Below, one piece after another: positions 1 through 8,881 of a DNA stretch of 64,000 nt (within the stretch, counting starts at the first letter, position 1; each line of letters opens with the position of its first letter). Origin of the DNA: Pleurocapsa sp. FMAR1 (lineage in GTDB: Bacteria > Cyanobacteriota > Cyanobacteriia > Cyanobacteriales > Xenococcaceae); NCBI RefSeq assembly GCF_963665995.1, contig NZ_OY762512.1, positions 1,240,001 to 1,304,000 of the forward strand. The letters are read 5' to 3'. The notes under the pieces are model-generated. The model made no database searches, was not told the DNA's origin, and saw only the letters and a list, made by a program, of their open reading frames with translations. The translations under genes were made by a program, and so were the position numbers.

Positions 1-451
1 AAACTTTGCCGACGGCAATAGTAATGCAGGAGTCGCCATGAAAGCCATCGCAATAAGCACCCGTATCTACTTTTAAGACATCTCCGCGACGAATTACTTT
101 TTTATGGTTGGGAATACCGTGTACCACTTCGTTGTTAACGCTAGCGCAAATCGAAGCAGGGAAGCCATAATAACCTTTGAAGCTTGGGGTTGCGCCCATC
201 TCACGGATACGTTTTTCGGCATATTCATCTAAATCAGCAGTCGTCATTCCAGGCTTAGTCATCGCTTCGATTTCAGCCAGGACTGTTGCTACAATCCTGG
301 CTGAACGTCGCATTTTCTCTATTTCAGGTTCAGATTTAATCTGAATCCCACGCGGGTTGCGATTTAGTACAGGAAGTCCATTTGATGTAGTTGTCTCTCG
401 ATCAGAGCTTTTTTTAGATTTAGGAAAGAGAAGATTAGTAATAATATTCAT
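1..451 (-). CDS. map: Methionine aminopeptidase type I (C-terminal part outside the window)
   Basis: This enzyme removes the initiator methionine from nascent proteins in the cytoplasm using a dinuclear metal centre. The visible 150 residues begin at the ATG read leftward from 451. After a poorly conserved N-terminal stretch of about 37 residues they show the MAP fold start ([18 protein letters not shown]), then [12 protein letters not shown] with the conserved substrate His, then [19 protein letters not shown] carrying the two metal-ligand aspartates. The rest of the gene, with the remaining His and Glu ligands, lies beyond position 1. The N-terminal extension resembles longer MAP forms. Identification is by motif recognition and is secure; whether this is the only map copy cannot be seen here. 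Confidence 0.93.
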   Translation of the reverse strand, partial: MNIITNLLFPKSKKSSDRETTTSNGLPVLNRNPRGIQIKSEPEIEKMRRSARIVATVLAEIEAMTKPGMTTADLDEYAEKRIREMGATPSFKGYYGFPASICASVNNEVVHGIPNHKKVIRRGDVLKVDTGAYCDGFHGDSCITIAVGKV

Positions 452-517
452 TAAATAGCTTTTTTATATATCTTTAAAAAGTATATCGCTTGAGAGCAAC
501 TATTAATCAGTAATCAA

Positions 518-1447
518 TTATGTATGTTCTCGGTATGCTGCATAAACTCCCTGAACGTTATACCAGTTGAGAAAAATGCGGGCTACCTGTTCGGCAAGTT
601 GAGGTTGTCCACGGCTAATTAGCCATTGTAATAAAGGTTCAAGAGTACGTTCATTTAACTTTCCGCCTAATGATAATACTGCCCAAAGAAGACGATGTAA
701 AAACGTCATTTGAATCATCATTTTGACATCCAAAGTTGGATGTTTTTGATAGAAAACAACTCCCATTTTTCCTCTTTGAATTTCTTGTTCTATCATTTGA
801 GGAATTTGTTCTAAACTAAAGGCAGGATGCCAATGATAACCAACAGCTTCGGGACACTTTATTAATTTTAGATTTAGTTTTTTCAAACGCACTCCAAGCT
901 CTAAATCTTCCCAGCCATAGAGTTTAAAACCAGTATCAAATAAGCCTGCTTCTGACAACCATTTACGAGCGATCGCAACATTACCTGTAGCGAAATAGGC
1001 TGCGGAAAAATCAGTTATTTTATAAGGTTCAGAAGTAGGATTTTCAAAGTTATTAGTATTAATTACTGCACCATAGGTAAACAGGCGATCGCTTTTAATT
1101 TCTTGTTTACCTTTGACTAAAGCATTTGCGTGGGACTGAAGAAAACTATTGGTAACTACTAAATCACTATCGATAAAAACTATAGTGTCCCCCTGCGCCT
1201 TTTTGACCCCTAAATTTCTTGCTGCTGCTGCTCCTTGATGATTTTGCTCAAATATTTTAACATGAGGAAATTGAGCTTTATTTTCTGTTAACCAACTCAA
1301 TGTTTTATCCGTTGAACCATCATCAACTAAAACTATTTCATAACCATCAATTTTATTATCAGTAAGCTCCTGTTTTTCTAAAGCTACAAGGCTTTTTTGC
1401 AGAATCGGTAAACGATTATATGTGGGAATTACTACACTGATATACAT
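518..1447 (-). CDS. Family 2 glycosyltransferase
   Basis: A 309-residue GT-A fold glycosyltransferase that moves a sugar from a nucleotide-sugar donor onto an unknown acceptor. It opens directly with the GT2 signature (VVIPTYNRLPIL near residue 6), has VLVDDGSTD near residue 40 and the DXD-type metal and nucleotide-binding motif FIDSDLVV near residue 92. GWEDLELGVRLKK near residue 178 matches the catalytic-base region of family 2 enzymes. No transmembrane segment is evident, so it is probably cytoplasmic or membrane-associated. It is read in the same direction as map and the SirB1-like gene, with about 65 and 140 bp gaps, so a shared operon is not obvious. Acceptor and product are unknown. 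Confidence 0.88.
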   Translation of the reverse strand: MYISVVIPTYNRLPILQKSLVALEKQELTDNKIDGYEIVLVDDGSTDKTLSWLTENKAQFPHVKIFEQNHQGAAAARNLGVKKAQGDTIVFIDSDLVVTNSFLQSHANALVKGKQEIKSDRLFTYGAVINTNNFENPTSEPYKITDFSAAYFATGNVAIARKWLSEAGLFDTGFKLYGWEDLELGVRLKKLNLKLIKCPEAVGYHWHPAFSLEQIPQMIEQEIQRGKMGVVFYQKHPTLDVKMMIQMTFLHRLLWAVLSLGGKLNERTLEPLLQWLISRGQPQLAEQVARIFLNWYNVQGVYAAYREHT

Positions 1448-1587
1448 TAATAAGTAGGTTAGGCAAAATAAAGTTAACTATGACGATAAGAGGTCAGAGA
1501 AAGTATAGTACACGTAATAATGTTTAGCATGAGTAGGTTTGATTATGTCGAACTACTTAAGACCAAACTAAGTTTACCTAAAATAAC

Positions 1588-2400
1588 TTAAATCATCTTC
1601 TCTAATAACATTTTAATTGTGGGTGCATCTTTACTGTCTGGAAAAATTTTTAGGAAATACTCTAAATCCACAACTGCTTCATGCCAACGATTCATCTGGT
1701 AATATAGCAAACCGCGATCGCGTATTTCTAGAGCATTTTCGGGAAATAAATTTAAGATGCCACTTATGATAGCTAAAGCTTTATCTAAATTCTGCTGACG
1801 CAAGTAGATAAATTTTAAATTATTGAGCATTCGCGCAAGTATGTGTTTATTGCTCACGGGAATAAGTAAACTAGGGTCTAATTTAGCTTGTTGATAAATT
1901 TGGTTCAGCTTTGCCTGACAGTCTTGTTTAAATAAAATTTCTCCCCGATTAAAAGCGTCCACAAAAATTCCTGCGTTTTCAAATTGAGGACGAATCAAAA
2001 AATGCCCAGGCATACCAATTCCTACCATCGGAAAATCTAGCCGTTTAGCAATTGCTAAATAAACTACCGATAGGGTTATAGGGATTCCTGTTTTTAGCTC
2101 TATTACTCGATTTAAAAAGCTATTGTCTGGATTATAATAATCTTGACTGTTCCCTTGGAATTTCAAACAATCAAAAAGATGATAATTGATTGTTTGAATA
2201 ACTTTAAGCGGATAAAGTTTTGCTGGTAACTGAGGCTTTATCTCTGAAGCGATCGCATCTAAAACATTTAAATATTTTTGAACATCTAAATCTGGATATT
2301 CTACTTGAGCATAATAAAGTGAAGCTTTAGCTAAGTCTATCTGCTCGTCTGGCTGGTTAATTTCTTGATAAAAATTATGCCACAATAGTTGATTCTCCAT
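1588..2400 (-). CDS. SirB1 family protein with transglutaminase-like and TPR regions
   Basis: A 270-residue protein of the SirB1 family. The central part (about residues 60-180) is the transglutaminase-like core, recognisable from LNRVIELKTGIPITLSVVYL and the following GIGMPGHFLIR. The C-terminal part (about 190-265) reads as TPR-like helices (LDKALAIISGILNLFPENA; a second repeat around HEAVVDLEYFLKIFPDS). The family is widespread in cyanobacteria and proteobacteria, but the biochemical role is not established; a protein-protein interaction or protease-like activity is only inference. The ATG at 2400 gives the usual family length. It diverges from stpA on the other side of a 185-bp gap, so the two may share a promoter region. 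Confidence 0.85.
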   Translation of the reverse strand: MENQLLWHNFYQEINQPDEQIDLAKASLYYAQVEYPDLDVQKYLNVLDAIASEIKPQLPAKLYPLKVIQTINYHLFDCLKFQGNSQDYYNPDNSFLNRVIELKTGIPITLSVVYLAIAKRLDFPMVGIGMPGHFLIRPQFENAGIFVDAFNRGEILFKQDCQAKLNQIYQQAKLDPSLLIPVSNKHILARMLNNLKFIYLRQQNLDKALAIISGILNLFPENALEIRDRGLLYYQMNRWHEAVVDLEYFLKIFPDSKDAPTIKMLLEKMI

Positions 2401-2585
2401 GAGGCTGATTTTAGTTTTTTTGTTTATTTAAAATATCTTAGTATTTTTCGGTATTCACGAATAGATGTAGGCGATTTTAAATATTAAGGCACAAGTAATA
2501 CAGCGAGCGCCCTATATCCTAACTGTTGTTATCTATGGTTGAATAAATAGTGTTGTTCTCAAACAATGTTTAAATACTTTTCCTC

Positions 2586-3884
2586 ATGGCTATTTCTAAT
2601 CCTAGTTTAAATTTGCATAGTGAACCCCATAAACGCTCGCTTTCCCTCGATCATCAGAGTTTGAGTCAAATACTAAGCCAGCAAGAAAATATTCTAATTA
2701 TTCAAGATCTTGATGGTGTCTGCATGGGTTTGGTTAAAGATCCTCTGACGCGAAGGATGGAGATTAAATATTTAGAAGCAGCTAAGTCTCTAGGCGATCG
2801 CTTTTTTGTTTTAACTAACGGTGAACATATCGGCAAACGAGGCGTTAACGGCATCATTGAAAAAGCCTTTGACAATTTAAATCAAATCAAAGAGCAAGGC
2901 TTATATCTACAGGGTTTAGCTGGAGGTGGGGTACAGTGGCAAGACTGTTTTGGTAATGTTTCGCATCCTGGAGTCAGCGATGAGGAAATGGCTTTTTTGG
3001 AGGCAGTACCACAAAAAATGGCAGATTCTTTGAGAGCATTGATTACACAGCCTCAATATGGCTTAAATCAGATGCAGATTGAGGAATGTATTCAAGCAGC
3101 AGTATTAGATAATAAAGTTTCCCCCTCAGCCAACTTAAACACCTTTCACGAAACCTTTAGCCAGTCTCCTGAACTATACGCTGAGTTGCAGCAAGAGGCA
3201 AAATCTTTGATGGATAGGCTACTTCAAGAAGCACAACAAGGTTTAGCAGATTCCTTTTTTGTACATTATGCTCCCAATTTGGGTAGGGATGCTGAAGGCA
3301 AAGAAATTATGCAGCCATCTCAGGGTCAAAATTCGGGAACAACAGACTTTCAGTTTATGCTACGGGGAGCAATTAAAGAAGTGGGAGTTTTGGTAATTCT
3401 CAATCATTACTACTTCTTGCAAACAGGTAGCTATCCTCTAGGTAAAGATTTTAATGCTCGACAAGCTCCTAGACAACATCAAGCGCTACTAAAGCTAGTT
3501 AAAGATAATTTCGATCCTGTTATCATGCCTACCATTGTCGGAGTTGGGGACACGGTAACAAGTAAGGCAGTAGAAAATGAAAATAAGCTGGAATTTAAAC
3601 GAGGTGGAAGCGATCGCGGATTTCTCGAATTGATTCAAGAATTGGGTAAAGAATTTAAAACCAACAACATTGTAATTTACGTAGACAGTAGCGGGGGAGA
3701 AGTCAAAAATCGCCAAGCACTTAAGTTAGATCGCTCTAATACTCAAGAAATTAAAGTTATCCAAGGCCCTGGAGATCCTAGAGATGTAGAAGATCCTCTA
3801 ACTTTGAATATCGTCTTTCCTGGAGGGTATCAAGAATATGTTGATTTTTTCTGTCAAACAGCTAAACAAAGAAAATTGGCTTAA
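2586..3884 (+). CDS. stpA: Glucosylglycerol-3-phosphate phosphatase
   Basis: This enzyme (StpA, also called GgpP) dephosphorylates glucosylglycerol-3-phosphate to the compatible solute glucosylglycerol, the second and last step of the pathway started by GgpS. The 432-residue protein matches the recalled Synechocystis StpA along its length. Near residue 42 it has VQDLDGVC-type HAD motif I (here IIQDLDGVCMGLVKDP), then FFVLTNGEHIGKRGV, FFVHYAPNLGRD, GTTDFQFMLRG and GVGDTVTS, and it ends with DPRDVEDPL and FPGGYQEYV. The length is normal for the family. The synthase gene ggpS lies about 58 kb away in this window rather than next to it. Salt induction is expected from the pathway but no regulatory motif was identified. 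Confidence 0.95.
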   Translation: MAISNPSLNLHSEPHKRSLSLDHQSLSQILSQQENILIIQDLDGVCMGLVKDPLTRRMEIKYLEAAKSLGDRFFVLTNGEHIGKRGVNGIIEKAFDNLNQIKEQGLYLQGLAGGGVQWQDCFGNVSHPGVSDEEMAFLEAVPQKMADSLRALITQPQYGLNQMQIEECIQAAVLDNKVSPSANLNTFHETFSQSPELYAELQQEAKSLMDRLLQEAQQGLADSFFVHYAPNLGRDAEGKEIMQPSQGQNSGTTDFQFMLRGAIKEVGVLVILNHYYFLQTGSYPLGKDFNARQAPRQHQALLKLVKDNFDPVIMPTIVGVGDTVTSKAVENENKLEFKRGGSDRGFLELIQELGKEFKTNNIVIYVDSSGGEVKNRQALKLDRSNTQEIKVIQGPGDPRDVEDPLTLNIVFPGGYQEYVDFFCQTAKQRKLA

Positions 3885-4013
3885 TAGTCAGAAGTTAGGA
3901 GTTCTAATGTTCATTATTAAGCTTAAGTGAATATATGGAAAAATGTTCTATTGAAGCATCTTTGATAAAGACTATCAGACATTTATTATTGACGCTACTT
4001 TCTGCCTCAAGAT

Positions 4014-4301
4014 CTATTTGATATTTTTTTTTATTTTCAAATTAAGCATCTTAAACCAAAAATTTTGCTTTGGTATATAAACAACTGGATGATGTAGCGT
4101 TAGCTCTTGCTCGTTTTCTGGCTGATAATTGGCTATATCTATGTCATTGTAAATATCGGTTTTTAATAATAATAAATTGACTACTATGACTCCATCCCCC
4201 CAAAAACTGTGGCTTTTGAAAGCATACTCTTTTAAAAAAAACTTATTATTAATTACAAAACTTTTATTTTTTCGTTTACTTACAGACGAGCTATGAGCCA
4301 T
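4014..4301 (-). CDS. Small hypothetical protein, doubtful
   Basis: A possible 95-residue protein that I do not recognise. It is lysine- and asparagine-rich, with a hydrophobic patch in the middle (VIVVNLLLL) and a basic C-terminus. The surrounding DNA is very AT-rich with long A runs, which makes chance open frames likely. It converges with stpA. No domain, signal peptide or clear ribosome-binding site supports it. Confidence 0.25.
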   Translation of the reverse strand: MAHSSSVSKRKNKSFVINNKFFLKEYAFKSHSFWGDGVIVVNLLLLKTDIYNDIDIANYQPENEQELTLHHPVVYIPKQNFWFKMLNLKIKKNIK

Positions 4302-4647
4302 GGGACATTTGCCCTAAAATGGGTCTAAAGATATTTATTAACCTAATAATTTATTGCCCTATAACGTTGCATAATCTCATCTGATTAAAATCGCCCATAA
4401 GAAATGAATACAGCTTTCAATAACCTTAAATAGCCATTAGTAAGGCTCAGAAACATGATCTTGCTATCGAGATTAACAAAAAAACTAGCTGATGACTAGA
4501 GTAATAATCTTGAAAAATTATTGCGAGTCATAAGTTAAATATGCAAAATTAATTAGAAAATAGTTTGGGTAAGTAGTAAATACTAAGGCAGAGTAACAAA
4601 TAAAACTAAATTATAGTTTTTGGAGTTGTGTAATTATCTACGTCTAT
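4302..4647. other. AT-rich intergenic stretch, nothing recognised
   Basis: About 346 bp with no convincing open frame, RNA gene or hairpin. Any promoter for the doubtful minus-strand gene to its left would lie here, and the transcript of the LCCL protein gene would end here. Confidence 0.4.
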
Positions 4648-5214
4648 TTACTTAAAAAGATCGGTAATAACTTTTTCAATTGACCTTTCTACTCCTTTCT
4701 GAACACCATTTACCATTATTCTTTCTATCCCAGAAGATTTTTTGACTGGTTGTTGATCGGATGAAGTAGATCTTTCTGTCTGAGTTATTTTCTCGCCAAC
4801 AAACAAAAAGCTGATATCGCTTTCTCGATGATCCTGACTAGTGATGTTGTTTTTATAGCTTCCTGTATAAAATTTTTGTCCTTCAAGCAATTCTATGGTT
4901 ACTTCTCCTCCTTCTTGGGCGACAATCATCCCTGAATGAACGGCGGTAGTGCAGATGTCTGAATTAACTGTGTAAATATTTGTTCCCCAGATAGGAGAAT
5001 AAATTAGGTCTTCTGATGCAGCCTGACAATAAAAGGTGTATCTTTTGCCAATATTATCAGCCTTATCTAATCCCATACTGCTCAATCTACTACTCCAGCC
5101 AATTTCAGGAACTTCAGTATTTTGAGCATTGACTGGTTTTAAAGAAGTTAGGTCTATGGCGATCGCAATACCAGTAACAATAAATTTTAAGCTGTTAATT
5201 TTAAAGGTTTTCAT
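4648..5214 (-). CDS. Secreted LCCL-domain protein
   Basis: A 188-residue protein with a hydrophobic N-terminal segment followed by VNAQ, which looks like a Sec signal peptide cleaved near residue 30. The mature part (about residues 55-145) matches the LCCL fold: YTFYCQAASEDLIYSPIWGT, then NSDICTTAVHSGMI with the characteristic Cys-Thr-x-Ala-Val-His core, then GGEVTIELLEGQKFYTGS and the NNITSQ stretch close to the usual NGI-S motif. LCCL domains are best known from Limulus factor C and cochlin; bacterial copies have no settled function. The C-terminal tail (about 150-188) is serine- and lysine-rich without a recognised domain. Likely periplasmic or extracellular; role unknown. Confidence 0.8.
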   Translation of the reverse strand: MKTFKINSLKFIVTGIAIAIDLTSLKPVNAQNTEVPEIGWSSRLSSMGLDKADNIGKRYTFYCQAASEDLIYSPIWGTNIYTVNSDICTTAVHSGMIVAQEGGEVTIELLEGQKFYTGSYKNNITSQDHRESDISFLFVGEKITQTERSTSSDQQPVKKSSGIERIMVNGVQKGVERSIEKVITDLFK

Positions 5215-5389
5215 AGAGCAATTTTACTGAAGTTATATTCAGTTTTTTGATTTTAAAAAATTTTTATTAGTATTAATCTAAAAAAGATTAATCTGAAATC
5301 TAAGCAAATTTAATAGCCTCTTATAATTAAAAACATCGAAGTTTTATATTTATTATTAACATCAATAAAAATTTCTTTGTCAGTGATAT

Positions 5390-6877
5390 TTAGCACTTAC
5401 TAGCACGATCCAAAATCACAGTTACTCGATCGATTGCTTGTCTAATTTTTTGGCTCGATTGCTCAGAATTATTGAGCAAAATACTAAAAACTATAGTTTT
5501 ACCTTCAGATGTAGTTAAATATCCTGATAACGTGTCAACTCCTGTTAAAGTGCCAGTTTTGCCAATTAAATTATTTTTGATAGCAGTATCTATAAAGCGG
5601 TTTTTTAAAGTGCCGTTGACTCCAGCAATTGCTAAAGAGCGACGAAAAGTTTGATTATCTTTAGAGCGAGACATTAATCTTAATACTGTGACCAATGCTT
5701 TAGGAGTAACCAAATTTTGACGAGACAAACCAGAGGCATCTAGCAAAACATAATCCTCTGAGTTTATACCTAAATTATTCAAGCTTTTATTGATAGCTTC
5801 AATCGGAGTTTTTACATTTAATTCTTTAGCTAGAACACGAGCTAAAACTTCAGCAAATAAATTATTACTTTCTTGATTAGTTTTGGCTATAATTTGCTGC
5901 ATTGGTGGAGAAGCAATTGCCATTAATTCAGTTTCTAATTTATTGCGATTGGGTTTGTCGATTACTATTCCTTGGGTAACTTTAATGTCAGATTGAGCTA
6001 AATAAAGACGCAGTGATTCTAAAAAATAGTTATCAGGATCGACTATGGCTAAATCCCAAACGTCCGCAGGTTCATTAACGGCTAGCTTTCCCCTAATTTG
6101 TAAAGTAGGTTTTCCTAAATCTCCATCAATTTCTATCTCATAAGGAATATTTAAAGCCCCAGTTATCGCCTCATTAATTACCTGCCATTGTCTAGCGGCG
6201 ATCGCATCACTCCAATAAAATTTAACGGGCTGTCCTATCTGCTGCGGTAACAAGATCAGAGTAACCGTATTTTGATTGAGAATCGTACTATTTACCGCCG
6301 TGGCAAAGTAACTATGGACATCTAACCATTCCCAAGTAGGGTTAATTATCGGTGGCTCAAAATAGCTATCATCGATTATTAATTTTTCGATCCGTTTGAT
6401 TTTTAAGACCTGTAACTGATGTACTATATGTTTTAGGCTTTGGCTCGATATAGTGGGATCTCCTTGTCCTTTTAGGCGCAGAGAAGTCAAATTTGGTGGA
6501 TGACCCACAGCATAGATAGGAGTACGAAATCGATAGTCTGCACCTAATGCCGAAAGTACAGCAGCAGTCGTTAAAAGTTTGGCACTAGAGGCGGGGGTAA
6601 AAAACTTATCTCCATTCAGGCTGTATAAAGACTCCCCATCAAGGGTTTGGACTTCAATTCCCCAACGCGATCGCCTAAACTCCGAACGGTTAATAACATT
6701 CTCAATAGCGGTAGATAAATCTTGGTGACAAAGCCTGGGAGCATCGTCAGCTATATTGTTCTCGACACTTGACTTAAAATCTTTATCCTGTGCCAGAGTT
6801 TCTTGATTAATTGTTGAGCTACCAAACAGCAGAAACAGTAAACTAAAAAACCTCAACCACTCAAAAACTAATTTCAT
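5390..6877 (-). CDS. dacB: D-alanyl-D-alanine carboxypeptidase/endopeptidase, PBP4 type (peptidase S13)
   Basis: A periplasmic serine peptidase that trims or cleaves peptidoglycan cross-links. All three penicillin-binding motifs are visible: SxxK as SSAK (about residues 97-100 with the start chosen here), SxN as SNN in TNQESNNLFAEVL, and KTG in GKTGTLTGVDTLSGY. The family's long insert between the first two motifs is present, giving the normal length near 495 residues. I chose the ATG at 6877 because it gives a standard signal peptide (basic start, long hydrophobic run, cleavage near TLAQ). An upstream in-frame ATG at 6919 would add 14 residues before it. The IS630-type element lies about 270 bp upstream of the start and does not disrupt the gene. 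Confidence 0.9.
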   Translation of the reverse strand: MKLVFEWLRFFSLLFLLFGSSTINQETLAQDKDFKSSVENNIADDAPRLCHQDLSTAIENVINRSEFRRSRWGIEVQTLDGESLYSLNGDKFFTPASSAKLLTTAAVLSALGADYRFRTPIYAVGHPPNLTSLRLKGQGDPTISSQSLKHIVHQLQVLKIKRIEKLIIDDSYFEPPIINPTWEWLDVHSYFATAVNSTILNQNTVTLILLPQQIGQPVKFYWSDAIAARQWQVINEAITGALNIPYEIEIDGDLGKPTLQIRGKLAVNEPADVWDLAIVDPDNYFLESLRLYLAQSDIKVTQGIVIDKPNRNKLETELMAIASPPMQQIIAKTNQESNNLFAEVLARVLAKELNVKTPIEAINKSLNNLGINSEDYVLLDASGLSRQNLVTPKALVTVLRLMSRSKDNQTFRRSLAIAGVNGTLKNRFIDTAIKNNLIGKTGTLTGVDTLSGYLTTSEGKTIVFSILLNNSEQSSQKIRQAIDRVTVILDRASKC

Positions 6878-7149
6878 TGGCGACAATAATGAGACAGAGT
6901 TGAAAAATAAAATAGACAAGCTTGAAACTAGAAGCTAATCAAGCAATATATAACCTTTTCAAATAAAAAAAACAAAATTGATTTAGTAACGAGAGCTATC
7001 TAATACTGGATAATCTATGAGACATACATCAAGTTATCTTTAATGCTTCTCGGCTAAATTCTACTATGCCATCTCCATCTATAAAAAACTGTATTGTCTC
7101 CGTTTTAGAGTTATTCGAGCTAGATCTATTTAGTAGTTGTGCCGATTTA

Positions 7150-8169
7150 TACAGCGATTTGCATCTAAATAGGGGACAATAAAGTGTTATAAAAATAGGT
7201 AACAAATGAAGCCTTATTCTGTAGATTTACGAGAGAAGATAGTTAGTGCGATCGAGAAAGGTGATAGCTCGGTGAGAAAAGTTGCGCTACGCTTCGGTGT
7301 GAGCAAAAACTGTGTCCAAAGATTGATTACTCAGAAGCGGACAAAAGGGCATATCCTGCCAGGGAAGCAGGGCGGGTCGATGGTAAGTCCTGTTCGGAAA
7401 TATAAAGCCGAGCTGATAGCCATCTTTAAAAAACAGACTGATGCGACTTTAGCAGAATACTGTGAGCTACTTTTTGATGAGACGGGACTATGGGTAAGTC
7501 AAAGTACGATGTGTCGGACATTTCAGAGATTAAAATTACCACTCAAAAAAAACACTTCGCTCCAGCCAAGCAATTCGTGAGCGCGTCCAGCTTCTAAGAG
7601 CAGAGTATTGGGCAAAAGTTAAAAATGTAGATCCCCAAAACCTCGTGTTTTTAGATGAAATGGGTGTTTTACTCGGATTGATGAGAACTCATGCTCGCGC
7701 TGCACGGGCGTGAGAGAGCCTATGACTACAAACCGTTTGCTCGAGGTAGCAAGGTAAGTGTTATCGGCGCAATCAGCGAGTCTAAAATACTAGCAGTAAT
7801 GACGCTTAATGATTCAATGGCTGCGGCTGCGTTTGAGGTTTATGTTTCTAGGTGTTTAGTGCCTCAGCTATGGAAAGGAGCAGTGGTGGTGATGGACAAT
7901 TTGCCTGCACATAAAGTAGAAGCTATTGCACCTTTAATTGAAGCAGTGGTCGCGAAGATTTTGTACCTGTCTCCATACTCTCCCGAATTTAATCCAATTG
8001 AACATTGGTGGTCACAACTCAAGGCTTTCCTGAGACAATTTTCTCCCAGGACTTCCAAAAGGGTCGATATGCTGATTAAAATAGCGATGGATTTAATTAA
8101 TCCTAAACATTTGCGTAACTGGTTCGCTCACTGCTGCTACTGTCCCTCTTAAACCTGCAAACCGCTGTA
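7150..8169 (+). mobile_element. IS630-type insertion sequence with terminal inverted repeats
   Basis: A complete-looking element of about 1.02 kb. The left end (from 7150) begins TACAGCGATTTGCA and the reverse complement of the right end (to 8169) begins TACAGCGGTTTGCA; both have GGGACA 23 bp from the end. About 21 of the outer 29 positions agree. TA dinucleotides border both ends (7150-7151 and 8168-8169), as expected for IS630/Tc1-type elements, which insert at and duplicate TA. The element holds a single transposase gene interrupted by two frameshifts, so this copy is probably not autonomous unless the shifts are errors or are bypassed. Confidence 0.88.
7206..8152 (+). pseudogene. IS630 family transposase, two frameshifts
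   Basis: The transposase is spread over three frames. Segment one (7206-7580) is the helix-turn-helix DNA-binding part, starting MKPYSVDLREKIV. Segment two, read from about 7552 to the stop at 7711-7713, holds the first catalytic Asp in VFLDEMG. Segment three (from about 7691) has the second Asp in VVMDNLPAHK, the catalytic Glu in SPEFNPIEHWWSQL, and a normal C-terminus ending CCYCPS. Segment two lies one base forward of segment one at an 8-A run (7545-7552), and segment three one base forward again near 7700-7711. All DDE residues survive. One-base insertions, or a real +1 recoding event at the A run, would explain this. Confidence 0.85.
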
Positions 8170-8411
8170 ACGAAGCTAAGAGTGTAGAAGCGATCGCTAA
8201 CTTAGCAGGAAAACAGAGAACGACAGTATTAAGATGGCTAAGTAGTTATAGGAAAGGAATGAATGCTCTACTAATAAGAGGAAAAAGTACTGGTAGAAGC
8301 AGAAAGCTTAATGACGAGATTGAGCGATTGTGGAAAGAAATCAAAAAGCATCTTAAATGGGAACTATTCGATAATCTCGATCGCCTCAGACAAAAGCGAT
8401 CGAGAGTATAA
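8169..8411 (+). pseudogene. Remnant of a helix-turn-helix transposase-like gene
   Basis: Directly after the right end of the IS an open frame of about 80 codons runs to a TAA at 8409-8411 without its own clear start. It contains SVEAIANLAGKQRTTVLRWL, a typical helix-turn-helix, followed by a basic stretch like the linker of IS630/winged-helix transposases. It looks like the N-terminal part of a second, older element; the catalytic part is missing. The sequence left of the IS does not supply an obvious matching start, so the original gene structure cannot be rebuilt. Confidence 0.5.
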
Positions 8412-8518
8412 TCGCATCTTACTTCCTCCACGATCGCATTTATTACAGGACGAGACCTTATTCTAGACTCTTTATTTGTAGCAAACGTTTAAGTAATTCA
8501 GCTAAAATTGAGCAATGG

Positions 8519-8869
8519 TTACGCAGCCGAAACCCGATTAGTTAGATTATTCAGCTTTTCTTCTAATACTGCTTGGTCAACTAAGCCAGGAATCCGCTCT
8601 ACTACTTCCCCTTGGTCAAAAATGAGAATTGTGGGAATAGCTTGTATTTGATAATTAGTGGCGATCTCTTCATTGTCATCAACATTGGCTTTGCCTACTA
8701 TGACTTTTCCTGACCATGTTTCTGCAATGTTAGCCACAATAGGATTCATTACCCTACAAGGACCACACCATACAGCCCAAAAATCGACTAAAACTGGTAT
8801 GTCACTATTAGTTACTTCAGCAACAAAATTATCTGGGGTTAAATCGATATACTTTACTTGCTTGGACAT
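8519..8869 (-). CDS. trxA: Thioredoxin
   Basis: A 116-residue cytoplasmic thioredoxin that reduces disulfides in target proteins, typically using electrons from thioredoxin reductase. The active site WCGPC is at residues 34-38, preceded by VLVDFWA, and the cis-proline region reads IQAIPTILIF, all at the positions usual for the family. A GGAGAG ribosome-binding site precedes the ATG. It starts only 12 bp after the stop of the peroxiredoxin gene, so the two are probably co-transcribed; thioredoxin is a likely reductant for that peroxiredoxin. Confidence 0.95.
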   Translation of the reverse strand: MSKQVKYIDLTPDNFVAEVTNSDIPVLVDFWAVWCGPCRVMNPIVANIAETWSGKVIVGKANVDDNEEIATNYQIQAIPTILIFDQGEVVERIPGLVDQAVLEEKLNNLTNRVSAA

Positions 8870-8881
8870 AATTCTCTCCGA

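Noticed and set aside
7545-7553. A_AAA_AAC as a canonical -1 ribosomal frameshift site in the IS630 transposase
   Set aside because: The heptamer is there in frame, but the -1 frame soon stops; the continuing transposase sequence lies in the +1 frame.
8246-8431. Minus-strand frame opposite the HTH remnant
   Set aside because: Shadow of the plus-strand remnant; Leu/Ser-rich with no domain.
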